64,000 nucleotides of DNA from DASXAI01 sp963728985 (GCA_963728985.1 CAVSME010000005.1:1-64000), one strand, 5' to 3'. Counted from the stretch's first letter, positions 24,678 through 34,099 are shown. Numbers and translations: made by a program. The notes: generated from the sequence alone by a model not told the origin.

Positions 24678-25013
24678 ATGGTCAAATCTCTTGTCGAAGT
24701 ACTTGTCGACGACATCGATGGCACGGAAGCCGTCGAATCCGTGTTGCTCGGCTGGAACGGGCAATGGCGCCGTATCGAGCTGTCGGAGAAGAACCTGGCC
24801 GCGCTGTCGAAGGCGGTTGACCGCTACTGGGAGGCCGGCCGGCCGGTGACCGAACGCGGCGGGTCGAGGCGTACGCGTAGTGGTCGGGCCGACACGAACG
24901 GGCGGGACCCGAAAGCGATCCGCGCCTGGGCCGCCGCCAATGGCATCGCCGTGCCGAGCAGGGGCCGGATTCCCGGCGAGATCGAGCGCCGCTACAACCA
25001 GGCAACGCGCTAG
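24678..25013 (+). CDS. lsr2: Lsr2 nucleoid-associated protein
   Basis: 111-aa H-NS-like DNA-bridging protein that silences AT-rich or foreign DNA in actinobacteria. The N-terminal dimerisation part is VEVLVDDIDGTEAVESVLLGWNGQ (residues 6-29), and the C-terminal DNA-binding part is KAIRAWAAANGIAVPSRGRIP, containing the RGR AT-hook-like motif. It is complete and has a short basic linker. It lies right beside the truncated-gene junction at 24.3 kb, but Lsr2 genes are chromosomal housekeeping genes in these organisms. Confidence 0.93.
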   Translation: MVKSLVEVLVDDIDGTEAVESVLLGWNGQWRRIELSEKNLAALSKAVDRYWEAGRPVTERGGSRRTRSGRADTNGRDPKAIRAWAAANGIAVPSRGRIPGEIERRYNQATR

Positions 25014-25020
25014 CGCTTCC

Positions 25021-25668
25021 TCAATCGAGCCGATCTCGCGGAATGACCGCGAAGATCCCGCGAGCATCGGCCACGATCTCATCGCGACCGGCGATCCTGG
25101 CCTCGGCCGTGACGAGCGTGCGGCGCTCATTTCGTTCCGTGGTGCGGGCACGGAATTCGATCGGCACATAGGTGGGTACACCAGCGAGATAACGGACGTG
25201 GAGCTCACGCGTATACGCGGCGAGGCCGTCGATCACCTGGACGTAGCCCATGACATCGTCGAAGACCGACGCCGTCACTCCGCCGTGGACGCGGCCGGGG
25301 GCGGACTCGAAGCGGCGGTCGAACTCCACATCGGCCCGGACCTCGTTGCCGACGCGCCGAACAGTGGCGTGGACGGCCGACGGGTTGCCCGGCCCGGACA
25401 CCGGCCGGTCCGAGGACGTGATGAGCGCGCGGCCGTCGGGCGGTGGCGGATCGGTGTAGCGGCGGTGCAGGTAGTCCGCCGCCCGGTCGAGCCGGCGCTC
25501 GCTGCTCACGACGGCGGTCATGTCATCGGCCCAGCGGGCGATGGCGTCGAGCGCGGCGTCGTCGGCGTCGTGGGCCACGAGCACCGCCGACAGCTCGCGC
25601 AGCGCCGCAGCCGCCCGCGTCCGGGCCGCCAGTCGGTGATCGGGGAAGACCTCGTAGACGTCGGGCAG
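25021..25668 (-). CDS. PaaI-type hotdog thioesterase
   Basis: The C-terminal 130 residues are a hotdog domain with the active-site stretch GRVHGGVTASVFDDVMGYVQ and the strand YTRELHVRYLAGVP; members hydrolyse acyl- or aryl-CoA thioesters. An N-terminal helical part of about 85 residues (RELSAVLVAHDADDAALDAIARW) precedes it, as in several actinobacterial relatives. The 5' end is unclear: no ATG/GTG in frame lies before the conserved LPDVYEVFPDHRL, so I place the start at CTG 25668. A frameshift from an upstream ATG near 25697 is possible. Confidence 0.72.
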   Translation of the reverse strand: MPDVYEVFPDHRLAARTRAAAALRELSAVLVAHDADDAALDAIARWADDMTAVVSSERRLDRAADYLHRRYTDPPPPDGRALITSSDRPVSGPGNPSAVHATVRRVGNEVRADVEFDRRFESAPGRVHGGVTASVFDDVMGYVQVIDGLAAYTRELHVRYLAGVPTYVPIEFRARTTERNERRTLVTAEARIAGRDEIVADARGIFAVIPRDRLD

Positions 25669-25721
25669 GCGGCCAGCATATGAGCACGCCTCGCCATGGG
25701 TGCGGTGGGAACGGGCCTCAC

Positions 25722-25727
25722 TACGAT
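25722..25727 (+). promoter_or_regulatory. -10 box (TACGAT), leaderless-type promoter
   Basis: TACGAT ends 7 nt before ATG 25735, favouring this start over an upstream ATG at 25696 for the dioxygenase. Confidence 0.45.
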
Positions 25728-25734
25728 CGCGTCG

Positions 25735-26565
25735 ATGGTGCAGCTCATGGTGAAGCGGCTGGCGGGTGCGCTGGGTGCCGAGATCGGCGGCGTCGACCTG
25801 CGGACAGCGCCGCCGCCTGAGCTCGCCGACGTCATCCGCGAGGCGTTGCTCGAGCACCTCGTGGTGTTCTTCCGCGATCAGGAGCTGACTCCGGCGGAGC
25901 TCCTCGCCTTCGCCGCGACCATGGGCCGGCCGGTCGAGTACCCCTTCATCGCCGGCCTGCCTGATCTGCCCGAGGTCATCGAGGTGGCGAAGCTCGAGCA
26001 CGAGCGCGTGAACTTCGGCGGCGTCTGGCACTCCGACACCACCTACCTCGACGAACCGCCGATGGGCTCGATGCTGCTGGCTCGTGAGGTGCCGCCCTAC
26101 GGGGGCGACACGCTGTTCGCGAACATGTACCTCGCGTACGAGTCGCTGTCGGTCGCCATGCAGGACATGCTCCGGGGTCTACGCGCCGTGAGCAGCTCGG
26201 CCAAGGCCGACGTGAGCAAGACGCGAGAGGACCGCATCCGCACCAGTGGGCGCCAAGAGGCGAAGGATCACGAAGCCGTCCATCCGGTGGTGCGCACGCA
26301 CCCCGAGACCGGGCGGCAGGCGCTCTACGTCAACGTCGCCCACACGGTCCGGTTCGACGGCATGACGGAGGAGGAGAGCGAGCCTCTCCTGGCCTTCCTG
26401 TTCCGCCATCAGGTCCGGCCCGAGCACACGTGCCGGTTCACGTGGCACGTCGGGTCGTTGGCGTTCTGGGACAACCGCTGCACGCTGCACAACCCCATCA
26501 ACGACTACCAAGGCTTCCGCCGGCGCATGCACCGCGTGACCCTCGCCGGCGACCGACCCCGTTGA
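25735..26565 (+). CDS. TauD/TfdA-family Fe(II)/2-oxoglutarate dioxygenase
   Basis: 276-aa oxygenase. The iron-binding facial triad is visible as WHSDTTY (His99, Asp101) and the distal His in WDNRCTLHNPIND; Arg residues for 2-oxoglutarate follow (FRRRMHRV). It resembles TauD/TfdA-type enzymes that hydroxylate taurine, alkyl sulfates, aryloxyacids or similar substrates to release sulfite or a phenol. It is divergent from the thioesterase and 58 nt upstream of the CoA operon. Substrate not predictable. Confidence 0.88.
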   Translation: MVQLMVKRLAGALGAEIGGVDLRTAPPPELADVIREALLEHLVVFFRDQELTPAELLAFAATMGRPVEYPFIAGLPDLPEVIEVAKLEHERVNFGGVWHSDTTYLDEPPMGSMLLAREVPPYGGDTLFANMYLAYESLSVAMQDMLRGLRAVSSSAKADVSKTREDRIRTSGRQEAKDHEAVHPVVRTHPETGRQALYVNVAHTVRFDGMTEEESEPLLAFLFRHQVRPEHTCRFTWHVGSLAFWDNRCTLHNPINDYQGFRRRMHRVTLAGDRPR

Positions 26566-26623
26566 TGGCCTGTCGGAGCGACGTCGCTACGGTGGCCGGC
26601 GTCGCCGTGGACAGGAGGACGCC

Positions 26624-27772
26624 GTGGCCGTGACCGAAGAGGAGCTGGCATTCGTCGAGGTGGTGCGGCGCTTCGTCGACAAGGACGTCCGGCCGGTCGT
26701 GCGCGACCTCGAGCACGCCAACACCTACCCCGAGGCGCTCATCGAGCAGATGAAGGAGCTCGGCGTCTACGGCATGACGGTGCCGGCGCCGTTCGGCCAG
26801 TCGGCCACGTCGACGGAGTGCTACGCCCTGGTGACCGAGGAGATCGCGCGCGGCTGGATGTCGCTGGCCGGCGCGTTCGGCGGCCATTCGGTGGTGTGCC
26901 GGCTCATCGACCGGTTCGGCACCGACGAGCAGCGCCAGCGCTACCTGCCGCTGCTGGCCACAGGGGAGATGCGGGCGACGATGGCGCTCACCGAGCCCGG
27001 GGGCGGCTCCGACCTCCAGGCCATGCGCACCGTGGCCCGGCGCGACGGCGACGGCTACGTGATCGACGGTTCCAAGATGTGGATCACCAACGCCCGGCGC
27101 GCCGGCGTGGTGGCCCTCCTGTGCAAGACCGACCCGGCGGCCGAGCCGGCCCATCGGGGCATCAGCATCCTGCTCGTGGAGAAGGTGCCAGGTTTCGAGG
27201 TCTCACGCGACCTCCCGAAGCTGGGCTACAAGGGGGTCGAGAGCTGCGAGCTGTCGTTCCAGCACTGCCTGGTGCCCGGCGACGCGCTGCTCGGCGGCGA
27301 GGAGGGTGTGGGCTTCACGCAGATGATGGTGGGCCTCGAGACGGGACGCATCCAGGTGGCGGCGCGCGCCCTCGGCGTCGGGCGGGCCGCCCTCGAGGAC
27401 GCGCTGGCCTACGCGCAGGAGCGCGAGGCGTTCGGGGTGCCGATCTGGCAGCACCAGTCGATCGGCAACTACCTGGCCGAGATGATGACCAAGCTGACGG
27501 CGGCCCGGCTGCTCGTGGCCGAGGCTGCCCGCAAGATGGACGCCGGCGAAGCGGCCAACCTCGAGTCGGCGATGGCCAAGCTGTTCGCGTCCGAGACCGG
27601 GATGCAGATCGCCCTCGACGCGATGCGCATCCACGGCGGGTACGGCTACTCGACCGAGTTCGACGTCGAGCGGTACTTCCGCGATGCGCCGCTGATGATC
27701 GTGGGGGAGGGCACGAACGAGGTGTTGAAGGGCGTCATCGCCCGCGAGCTCGTGCGGCGCAACAGGCGATGA
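26624..27772 (+). CDS. Acyl-CoA dehydrogenase
   Basis: 382-aa FAD enzyme that forms the 2,3-double bond in acyl-CoA. Landmarks are MALTEPGGGSDLQAMRT and WITNAR (FAD binding), LPKLGYKGVESCELSFQ, and the catalytic base in VGEGTNEV (Glu362). GTG 26624 has an AGGAGG ribosome-binding site. First gene of a tight three-gene operon with MaoC-like and CaiB-like genes (ATGA overlaps), which suggests conversion of a CoA-activated acid through an enoyl-CoA. It could also cooperate with the APH kinase (ACAD10/11-type chemistry), though the genes are 5 kb apart. Confidence 0.92.
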   Translation: MAVTEEELAFVEVVRRFVDKDVRPVVRDLEHANTYPEALIEQMKELGVYGMTVPAPFGQSATSTECYALVTEEIARGWMSLAGAFGGHSVVCRLIDRFGTDEQRQRYLPLLATGEMRATMALTEPGGGSDLQAMRTVARRDGDGYVIDGSKMWITNARRAGVVALLCKTDPAAEPAHRGISILLVEKVPGFEVSRDLPKLGYKGVESCELSFQHCLVPGDALLGGEEGVGFTQMMVGLETGRIQVAARALGVGRAALEDALAYAQEREAFGVPIWQHQSIGNYLAEMMTKLTAARLLVAEAARKMDAGEAANLESAMAKLFASETGMQIALDAMRIHGGYGYSTEFDVERYFRDAPLMIVGEGTNEVLKGVIARELVRRNRR

Positions 27773-28758
27773 CGGTCCGGCCGCTCTCGATCGACGGGCC
27801 GTTCTACGACGAGCTGGAGGCGGGCCAGGAGCTGCCGGCGCCGCCATCGGTCACCATCGACGCCGGGATGGCCGCGCTGTACCAGTCGATCGTGGGCGAG
27901 CGGCTGCCGCTCGCGCTGGACGACCGGCTGTCGCGCGCCGTCACCGGCCGGGACGGCCGTCTGGCCAGCGCCGGCCTGGTGCTGAGCCTGGCCAGTGGGC
28001 AGAGCACGGTGGCGACGCGCCGCGTCATCGCCAACCTCTTCTACCGGGACGTGCGGTTGCACCACCAGGTCCACCTCGGTGCCTCGTTGCACACGGTGGT
28101 GACCGTGAAGGCGCTCGCCGACGCCTCGTCGCGCGCCGATCGGGGCCTGCGGGGCAAGGTGCTGCTGGGCATGACGACGACGGCCGACGACGAGGTCGTG
28201 GCGTCGTACGAGCGGTGCGCGCTCCTGCCCGTGCGCGGCGACCGCCTGCCCGGCCACGCCGATCCGCTGCCGTCGGTCGACGACGCGCTCGTGCTGGCCG
28301 ACTACGCCGGTGCCGTGCCGGCCGAGTGGCGCCAGGATCGCCTGCCCCCGTCGGGGCCATGGACGGTCGGGGACCGTCGCCCGGACCCGATGCGCGATCG
28401 TGTCGAGTCCGCCGGTGCGCTGGTGCGCCTGACCCACAACCAGGCGATGGCCCACCGGGATCCGGCGGCATCGCCGTACGACCGGGTCCTCGTCTACGGC
28501 GGCCACGTCATCGGCCTGGCTCAGGCGTCGCTCAGCCGGCTGTGCGACGGCCTGGCCACCGTGATCGGTTGGCACACGTGCGATCACGTCGCGCCCGCGT
28601 TCGAGGGCGACGTGCTGGAGTTCAGCCACGAGCTCGTCGACGAGCACCGGCTGGAGGGTGGCGCCGCGCTGCGCGCCTTCCGCGTCGAAGCCCATCGCGC
28701 CGGCCCCGAGCCCGAGCTGCTCCTGGCCTGGGTCCCGATCGTGCTCGTCGGCCCATGA
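27769..28758 (+). CDS. MaoC-like double-hotdog dehydratase
   Basis: 329-aa protein of the MaoC/mesaconyl-CoA hydratase type. The first half is a hotdog domain (RDVRLHHQVHLGASLHTVVTV); the second holds RLTHNQAMAHRDP..., DRVLVYGGHVIGLAQASLSR and a C-terminal strand RAFRVEAHRAGPEPELL. Such enzymes hydrate enoyl-CoA or dehydrate hydroxyacyl-CoA. Translation is coupled to the acyl-CoA dehydrogenase (ATGA at 27769) and to the CoA-transferase (28755). Confidence 0.82.
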   Translation: MTVRPLSIDGPFYDELEAGQELPAPPSVTIDAGMAALYQSIVGERLPLALDDRLSRAVTGRDGRLASAGLVLSLASGQSTVATRRVIANLFYRDVRLHHQVHLGASLHTVVTVKALADASSRADRGLRGKVLLGMTTTADDEVVASYERCALLPVRGDRLPGHADPLPSVDDALVLADYAGAVPAEWRQDRLPPSGPWTVGDRRPDPMRDRVESAGALVRLTHNQAMAHRDPAASPYDRVLVYGGHVIGLAQASLSRLCDGLATVIGWHTCDHVAPAFEGDVLEFSHELVDEHRLEGGAALRAFRVEAHRAGPEPELLLAWVPIVLVGP

Positions 28759-29960
28759 CGGCTCCGGCGCCGCTCGACGGTGTGCGCGTGCTCGACCTCA
28801 CGACCGTGGTCATGGGCCCGTACGCCACGCAGGTGCTCGGTGATCTCGGCGCCGACGTGGTGAAGGTCGAGACCGACGGGGGTGACACCAGCCGGTTGAT
28901 GGGCGGCGGCCCGCACAAGGAGCTGTCGGGCGTGGCTCTCAACCTCTTGCGCAACAAGCGGTCGATCGGCCTCGATCTGAAGCACGAGCGCGGCAAGGAG
29001 GCGTTCCTGGCTCTGCTCGATCGCAGCGACGTGTTCGTGACCAACCTGCGGCCCGAACCGATCGGGCGGTTGGGGCTGGCGTACGAGGATGTCGCCCGGA
29101 CGCGACCACGGCTCATCTATTGCCAGGCCCACGGGTTCCGCAGCGACACCGGTGAGGCCCACCGGCCCGCCTACGACGACATCATCCAGGCGCTGACCGG
29201 CTACCCGCGGCTGAACGCCACCGCGCTCGGCATCACCTACTTCGTGCCGTCGACGTTGGCGGACAAGGTCGCCGCGCTGACGATCGTGCAGTCGGTGCTG
29301 GCCGCACTCTTCCACCGGGAGCGCACGGGTGAGGGCCAGCGCGTCGAAGTGCCCATGTTCGACGCCGTGCTGGCGTTCAACCTCGTCGAGCACCTCTCGC
29401 GCGCCGCCGTGCCGGGCGAGCCGGCGGGCTACAGCCGGGTGCTCACGTCGCACCGCGGGCCGCACCGGACGGTGGACGGCTACGTGGCGCTGATGCCCTA
29501 CACGGACAAGCAGTGGCGAGCGCTCTTCACCGCGGTGGGCCGGGAGGAGCTGCTGGAGGAGCCGTGGTTCGCCGACCATGCCCTCCGGCTGCGCAACGCC
29601 GACGACGTCTACGCCGCGCTCGCCGGCATCGTGCGGGAGCGGACCACGGCGGAGTGGCTCGAGATCGCCGCGGCCAACGGCGTGCCCGCCAGCCCGGTCC
29701 CGAGCATCGACGAGATCGTCGACGATCCCGAACTGCACATGGGCGCGATCACCGAGGCGCACCACCCCGTCGTCGGGCGCTACCGCCAAGTCGAGCCGGC
29801 CGCCCGATTCTCGCGATCGCCGCAGTCGGTGCGCCGGCCCGCTCCGATGCTGGCCGAGCACACGCGCGAGATCCTCGCCGAGGTGGGCTACGACGATGTC
29901 GCCATCGACCGCCTCGTCGCCGAAGGCGCCGTGACCGAAGCGGAGCGACCGCCCGGCTGA
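28755..29960 (+). CDS. CaiB/BaiF family (class III) CoA-transferase
   Basis: 401-aa enzyme that moves CoA between organic acids. Landmarks are VRVLDLTTVVMGPYATQVLGDLGADVVKVE at the N-terminus, LDLKHERGKEAFLALL, and the catalytic Asp in the PAYDDIIQALTGYP segment (about residue 141). The last gene of the CoA operon; it would supply or recycle the CoA thioester handled by the dehydrogenase and hydratase. Overlaps the previous gene by 4 nt. Confidence 0.9.
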   Translation: MTAPAPLDGVRVLDLTTVVMGPYATQVLGDLGADVVKVETDGGDTSRLMGGGPHKELSGVALNLLRNKRSIGLDLKHERGKEAFLALLDRSDVFVTNLRPEPIGRLGLAYEDVARTRPRLIYCQAHGFRSDTGEAHRPAYDDIIQALTGYPRLNATALGITYFVPSTLADKVAALTIVQSVLAALFHRERTGEGQRVEVPMFDAVLAFNLVEHLSRAAVPGEPAGYSRVLTSHRGPHRTVDGYVALMPYTDKQWRALFTAVGREELLEEPWFADHALRLRNADDVYAALAGIVRERTTAEWLEIAAANGVPASPVPSIDEIVDDPELHMGAITEAHHPVVGRYRQVEPAARFSRSPQSVRRPAPMLAEHTREILAEVGYDDVAIDRLVAEGAVTEAERPPG

Positions 29961-30923
29961 CTACAGGCCGAGACCCCGTGCCAGCGCGGCACGCTCGTCG
30001 GCCGTCCACCGCCGCGACAGCACGGCGCGCGACACGAAGTTGTTCGAGCCGTGGAAGGCGCCGGGATACACGTGCAGCTCGACGGCCACCCCGGCCCGCA
30101 TCATCGCCTGGGCGTAGGCGATGTCCTCGTCCACGAACAGGTCGAGGTCGCCCACGTTGATGTAGGTGGGCGGGAGGCCGGCGAGGTCCGTGGCCCGCGC
30201 CGGCGCCGCGTACGGGGCCACGTCGTCGGCACCGGCCTGGCCGGCGAGGTACGCGTTCCACCCCACGGTGTTGGCCGTGCGGTTCCACACCTTCGGATCG
30301 ACGACGGCGTGGCTGCTCGGGGTCACGTTGCGATCGTCGAGCATCGGGTAGACGAGCAGCTGGAACGCCACCGCCACCTCGCCCCGGTCACGGGCCAGCA
30401 GGCCCAACCCGGCGGCCAGGCCGCCACCGGCGCTGGCCCCGCCGATGGCGATGCGCGACCCGTCGACGCCCAGTTCGCCGGCGGCGCCGGCGAACCATCG
30501 CAGCCCGGCGTAGCAGTCCTCCAGCGGCGCCGGGTACGGGTACTCGGGCGCCAGCCGGTACTCGACCGAGGCCACCACGATCTTGAGCTGGTCGGCGACG
30601 GCCGCGCACATGTCGTCGTTCATGGCGATGCTGCCCATGATCATGCCGCCGCCGTGCACCCAGTAGAGGGCGGGCGCCACCGTGGCCGCACCCGCGGGCC
30701 GGTAGGTGCGCACCAGGACGTCGGGCGCGCCGACGGGTCCCGGGGCGTAGTGATCCTCGATGGTGAGTCCGTCGGGGATCGGCGGGTGCTCCACGGCGGC
30801 CGACAGCGCCGCCATGCGGGCTCGTGCCGCGGGCAGGTCGTCGGCCAGCGCGGCCATGAGGTCGTCGGGCATGGCCCGGTACACCGAGAGGTGCTGAGCA
30901 TCGAGACGGCTGGGCAGGTCCAC
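29961..30923 (-). CDS. Alpha/beta-hydrolase, hormone-sensitive-lipase family esterase
   Basis: 320-aa esterase. Oxyanion motif HGGGMIMG, nucleophile GGASAGGGLA, Asp in GDLDLFVDE and His in FHGSNNF complete the catalytic set of family IV (HSL) lipases. Cytoplasmic; acts on short-chain esters. The GTG start at 30923 has an AGGAGG ribosome-binding site. It converges with the CoA-transferase (no gap) and is divergent from the SDR, with which it could share a pathway. Confidence 0.9.
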   Translation of the reverse strand: MDLPSRLDAQHLSVYRAMPDDLMAALADDLPAARARMAALSAAVEHPPIPDGLTIEDHYAPGPVGAPDVLVRTYRPAGAATVAPALYWVHGGGMIMGSIAMNDDMCAAVADQLKIVVASVEYRLAPEYPYPAPLEDCYAGLRWFAGAAGELGVDGSRIAIGGASAGGGLAAGLGLLARDRGEVAVAFQLLVYPMLDDRNVTPSSHAVVDPKVWNRTANTVGWNAYLAGQAGADDVAPYAAPARATDLAGLPPTYINVGDLDLFVDEDIAYAQAMMRAGVAVELHVYPGAFHGSNNFVSRAVLSRRWTADERAALARGLGL

Positions 30924-31039
30924 GGTGCGCCTCCTGTGGTCGACGGCGCCCGCACGCTACGGCCCGGCGCCGTCGGTGGGCCAATGCCCGCCCGTGCTCG
31001 GTAGGGTCGGGCGTCGACATCCGCACAGGGGGTTTTGCG

Positions 31040-31792
31040 ATGGCCGCAGGGGGCACGCTGGACGGCAAGGTGGCGCTCATCACCGGGGGCGCCCACGGGC
31101 AAGGCGCGGCCGAGGGCCGCCTGTTCGCCAGCGAGGGGGCCACGGTTGTGCTGGCCGACGTGGTCGACGGGGACGGCAAGGAGGTGGCCGGTGAGATCGG
31201 CGGGCAGTACCACCACCTCGACGTGTCGTCGGCCGAGGAGTGGGACACCGTGGTGGCCGACGTGGTCGCCACCCATGGCCGGCTCGACATCCTGATCAAC
31301 AACGCCGGCATCCTCCGGCAGGCGCGGATCACCGAGGAGACGACCGAGCAGTGGGACCAGGTGATCGCCGTCAACCAGACCGGCGTCTTCCTCGGATTGC
31401 GAGCCGCCGGCAAGGCGATGATCAATGCCGGCAACGGCGGCGCCATCGTCAACATCAGCTCGGTGGCCGGGCTCGAAGGGCTCTTCGGCTCCATCGCCTA
31501 CTCGGCGTCGAAGTGGGCCGTTCGCGGCATGACCAAGGTGGCGGCCAAGGAGTTCGGTCGCTACGGCATCCGCGTCAACAGCATCCATCCCGGCTTCATC
31601 GCCACCGACATGACGGCGCACATGCCGGCCATGGTGGACGAGGAGAAGAACCGCCGGATGCTGAAGAGCGTCCCTCTCGGGCGGGTGGGCACGCCCGAGG
31701 ACATCGCCGGCATGGCCCTGTTCCTCGTCACCGACGGCTCCGGCTACTGCACCGGCCAGGAGTTCGTCGTGGACGGCGGCGTGCACGGCTGA
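31040..31792 (+). CDS. Short-chain dehydrogenase/reductase, 3-alpha/20-beta-hydroxysteroid dehydrogenase-like
   Basis: 250-aa NAD(P)-dependent SDR: cofactor motif TGGAHGQGAA, LDILINNAGI, catalytic Ser in VNISSVAG, YSASK (Tyr/Lys) and the terminal GQEFVVDGGVHG. The pattern GAHGQGAA and NISSVAGLEGLFG is that of the 3-alpha(20-beta)-hydroxysteroid dehydrogenases, although these names are often assigned broadly. ATG 31040 has a GGGGG leader site. Followed by an alpha/beta hydrolase. Confidence 0.88.
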   Translation: MAAGGTLDGKVALITGGAHGQGAAEGRLFASEGATVVLADVVDGDGKEVAGEIGGQYHHLDVSSAEEWDTVVADVVATHGRLDILINNAGILRQARITEETTEQWDQVIAVNQTGVFLGLRAAGKAMINAGNGGAIVNISSVAGLEGLFGSIAYSASKWAVRGMTKVAAKEFGRYGIRVNSIHPGFIATDMTAHMPAMVDEEKNRRMLKSVPLGRVGTPEDIAGMALFLVTDGSGYCTGQEFVVDGGVHG

Positions 31793-31803
31793 TCGCCGCC
31801 GCC

Positions 31804-32688
31804 TTGTCGCGCCGGCCCCGCCTGGCGGCCTGGCGGTACGCCCGCCGGCTCGGGATCAGGCTGTCGCTGGCCGATCACCTCAGAGGACTCCGGCGCCCGA
31901 ACGTCGGGGGACCTCATCCGGAGCGCACGGTCGTGTACGGGTTGGCGTCCGACGGGACGACGCTGGCCCTCGACGTGTGGGCCGCTGCCGGCGAGCTGCG
32001 ACCGGCCGTCGTGAAGGTGCACGGCGGCGGGTGGACTGACGGGGCCCGCAACGAGGCCGAGCAGTGGAACCTCTGGCTGAACGGGCTCGGCTACCACGTC
32101 TTCGACGTCGACTACCGGCTGGCACCGCCGGCGCGATGGCGCGACGCCGTCGGCGATGTCAAAGCAGCGCTCGGCTGGGTGGCGGTGCACGCCGCCGAGC
32201 ACCGCGTCGATCCGGACCGCATCAGCCTGATGGGTCACTCGGCCGGCGGCCATCTGGCCCTGCTGGCGGCGTACAGCGTCGGTGACGCGCAGTTCCCGCC
32301 ACCGCGCGTCGACGTTCGTTGCATCATCAACATCTACGGGCCCTGCGACCTGGACCGCCTGTATGGATCGAGCGACGGCATCGATGCGTGCCTCCGCCAG
32401 TACATGGGCGGCACACCGGCCGAGTACCCGGATCGCTACCGGGCGGTGTCGCCGCTGACCTACGTCAGTGCGGCGACACCGCCGACGATCACCGTCTTCG
32501 GCCAACGCGACCGGATCATCCCCGTCGAACAGGCCGAGCTGCTCGCCGGCGCCCTCGGTGCCGCCGGCGTCGCCCACGAGACGTGCATCGTGCCGGGCGA
32601 GGACCATGGCTTCGACGTCAACTGGGGCACCTTCGCCACGCAGATCGCGCGAGCGCAGATCGAGCGCTTCCTCGGCCGGCACGGCTGA
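31804..32688 (+). CDS. Alpha/beta-hydrolase fold protein (BD-FAE/esterase-like)
   Basis: About 294-aa hydrolase. VKVHGGGWTDGARNE supplies the oxyanion hole, GHSAGGHLALL the nucleophile, FGQRDRIIPVEQAE the Asp and GEDHGFDVN the His. It resembles short-chain esterases of the kynurenine-formamidase/BD-FAE type. No ATG/GTG is in frame, so I take TTG 31804; CTG 31789 is the alternative. It sits directly after the SDR stop, probably the same transcript. Confidence 0.82.
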   Translation: MSRRPRLAAWRYARRLGIRLSLADHLRGLRRPNVGGPHPERTVVYGLASDGTTLALDVWAAAGELRPAVVKVHGGGWTDGARNEAEQWNLWLNGLGYHVFDVDYRLAPPARWRDAVGDVKAALGWVAVHAAEHRVDPDRISLMGHSAGGHLALLAAYSVGDAQFPPPRVDVRCIINIYGPCDLDRLYGSSDGIDACLRQYMGGTPAEYPDRYRAVSPLTYVSAATPPTITVFGQRDRIIPVEQAELLAGALGAAGVAHETCIVPGEDHGFDVNWGTFATQIARAQIERFLGRHG

Positions 32689-32719
32689 TCTCAGCTGACC
32701 ATCCGGGTGCGGTACTCAC

Positions 32720-32725
32720 TAGCGT
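32720..32725 (+). promoter_or_regulatory. -10 box (TAGCGT), leaderless-type promoter
   Basis: TAGCGT ends 6 nt before the GTG at 32732 of the HugZ-like gene. Confidence 0.5.
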
Positions 32726-32731
32726 GGCGGC

Positions 32732-33553
32732 GTGCCCGATCGACCCACCGGACATCAGGTCCCCGCCGGCGACGAGGGCGGCACGCCGCCCGATGCGGCG
32801 GGAGGACCGCCGCCCCCTGAGCCCACCCACGCCGAGCGCTGCCGCACGCTCGTGGCGTCGGCCAGCCGGGGCGCGCTGTCGACCATCGCCGCCGATCCGG
32901 CGGGCTACCCCTACGGCTCTGTGGCCAGCTACGGCCTCGACGACCGTGGCAATCCCTTGTTCTTCGTCAGCCTGATGGCCGAGCACACCCAGAACGCGAT
33001 GCGAGACCCGCGCGCCAGCCTGCTCGTGACCGAGCCGGTGCCCGACGGCGCCGACCCCCTCGCCAGCGGGCGGGTCACGTTGATGGGGCAGATGGCCGGT
33101 GTGCCCGACGCCGAACGGCCGATGGCGCGTGACCGCTACCTGGCCGGCAACCCCACGGCGGCGTACTACATCGACTTCGGTGACTTCATCTTCTACCGGC
33201 TCGACGTGGAGGCCATCCGCTACGTCGGCGGCTACGGCCGGATGAGCTGGGTCGACGCCGCTGGCTACGCAGCCGCCGAGCCCGATCCGTTGGCGGACGC
33301 AGCGGCCGGGATCATCGAGCACATGAACGCCGACCACGGCGACGCGCAGGTGCTGTTCTGCCGTCACTTCCTCGGCCGGCCCGACACGACCGCGGCCACC
33401 ATGTCGGCCGTCGACCGCTACGGCTTCGAGATGATCGCCGTCAGCCCGGCCGGGCGGGCCGCCGTCCGTCTCGGATTCCCCGAGCAGTGCACCACCGGCG
33501 ACGAGGTCCGCCGGGCGATGGTGGCCATGGTGGCGGAGGCGCGACAGGGGTGA
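32732..33553 (+). CDS. HugZ-like flavin/heme-binding protein (PNPOx-like barrel plus DUF2470)
   Basis: 273-aa protein. The N-terminal 35 residues are Pro-rich and probably disordered. The split barrel follows (RCRTLVASASRGALSTIAADPAGYPYGSVASYG), then the C-terminal DUF2470 helix IIEHMNADHGDAQVLFCRHFLG carrying His residues. The same architecture is found in HugZ-type heme oxygenases and in related proteins of unknown cofactor. Heme degradation is plausible but unproven. Confidence 0.8.
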   Translation: MPDRPTGHQVPAGDEGGTPPDAAGGPPPPEPTHAERCRTLVASASRGALSTIAADPAGYPYGSVASYGLDDRGNPLFFVSLMAEHTQNAMRDPRASLLVTEPVPDGADPLASGRVTLMGQMAGVPDAERPMARDRYLAGNPTAAYYIDFGDFIFYRLDVEAIRYVGGYGRMSWVDAAGYAAAEPDPLADAAAGIIEHMNADHGDAQVLFCRHFLGRPDTTAATMSAVDRYGFEMIAVSPAGRAAVRLGFPEQCTTGDEVRRAMVAMVAEARQG

Positions 33554-33656
33554 ACGAGGTCGATCGGGTACACGGAGTCGGACGCGTTCCGCGCTGCCGT
33601 GGAGGTGGAGGACGCCCGAGACGGATGATGCCGTCAAAACCTGGGATCGTGGTGTC

Positions 33657-34085
33657 ATGACCGATGGCAAGGATCAGTGGCACACCGTCCTCCACCACAT
33701 CATCAACGAGGCGCTGTCGGGCGACACCACCCAGACCTCGGGCATGCGCCGCCTCGAAGCCATCTCGGGCAAGACCGTCGGGTCGCAGAAGATCTGGATG
33801 GGCGAGACCCACGTCGCCCCGGCCACCTCGTCGGGCGATCATCACCACGGCGAGGCCGAGACGGCCATCTACATCGTCAGCGGCAACCCCGTGTTCGTCT
33901 TCCCTGAGGGCGAGAGCGAGAAGCGGATCGAGACCAAGCCCGGCGACTACGTGTTCGTGCCGCCGTACGTTCCCCACCGCGAGGAGAACCCGTCGCCCGA
34001 CGACGAGGCCGTGGTGGTCATCGCCCGCTCCACCCAGGAGGGCATCGTGGTGAACCTGCCCAGCCTGTGGCCCGACCGCCGCTGA
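33657..34085 (+). CDS. Cupin-domain protein
   Basis: 142-aa single-cupin protein. Metal ligands are HHHGEAETAIYIVSGN (motif 1) and GDYVFVPPYVPHREENP (motif 2), all in place. Probably a metal-dependent isomerase, dioxygenase or binding protein of unknown substrate. It starts at ATG 33657 with no close partner gene; the 15 nt after its stop separate it from the convergent FAD protein. Confidence 0.85.
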   Translation: MTDGKDQWHTVLHHIINEALSGDTTQTSGMRRLEAISGKTVGSQKIWMGETHVAPATSSGDHHHGEAETAIYIVSGNPVFVFPEGESEKRIETKPGDYVFVPPYVPHREENPSPDDEAVVVIARSTQEGIVVNLPSLWPDRR

Positions 34086-34099
34086 TCACGGCCTGACGG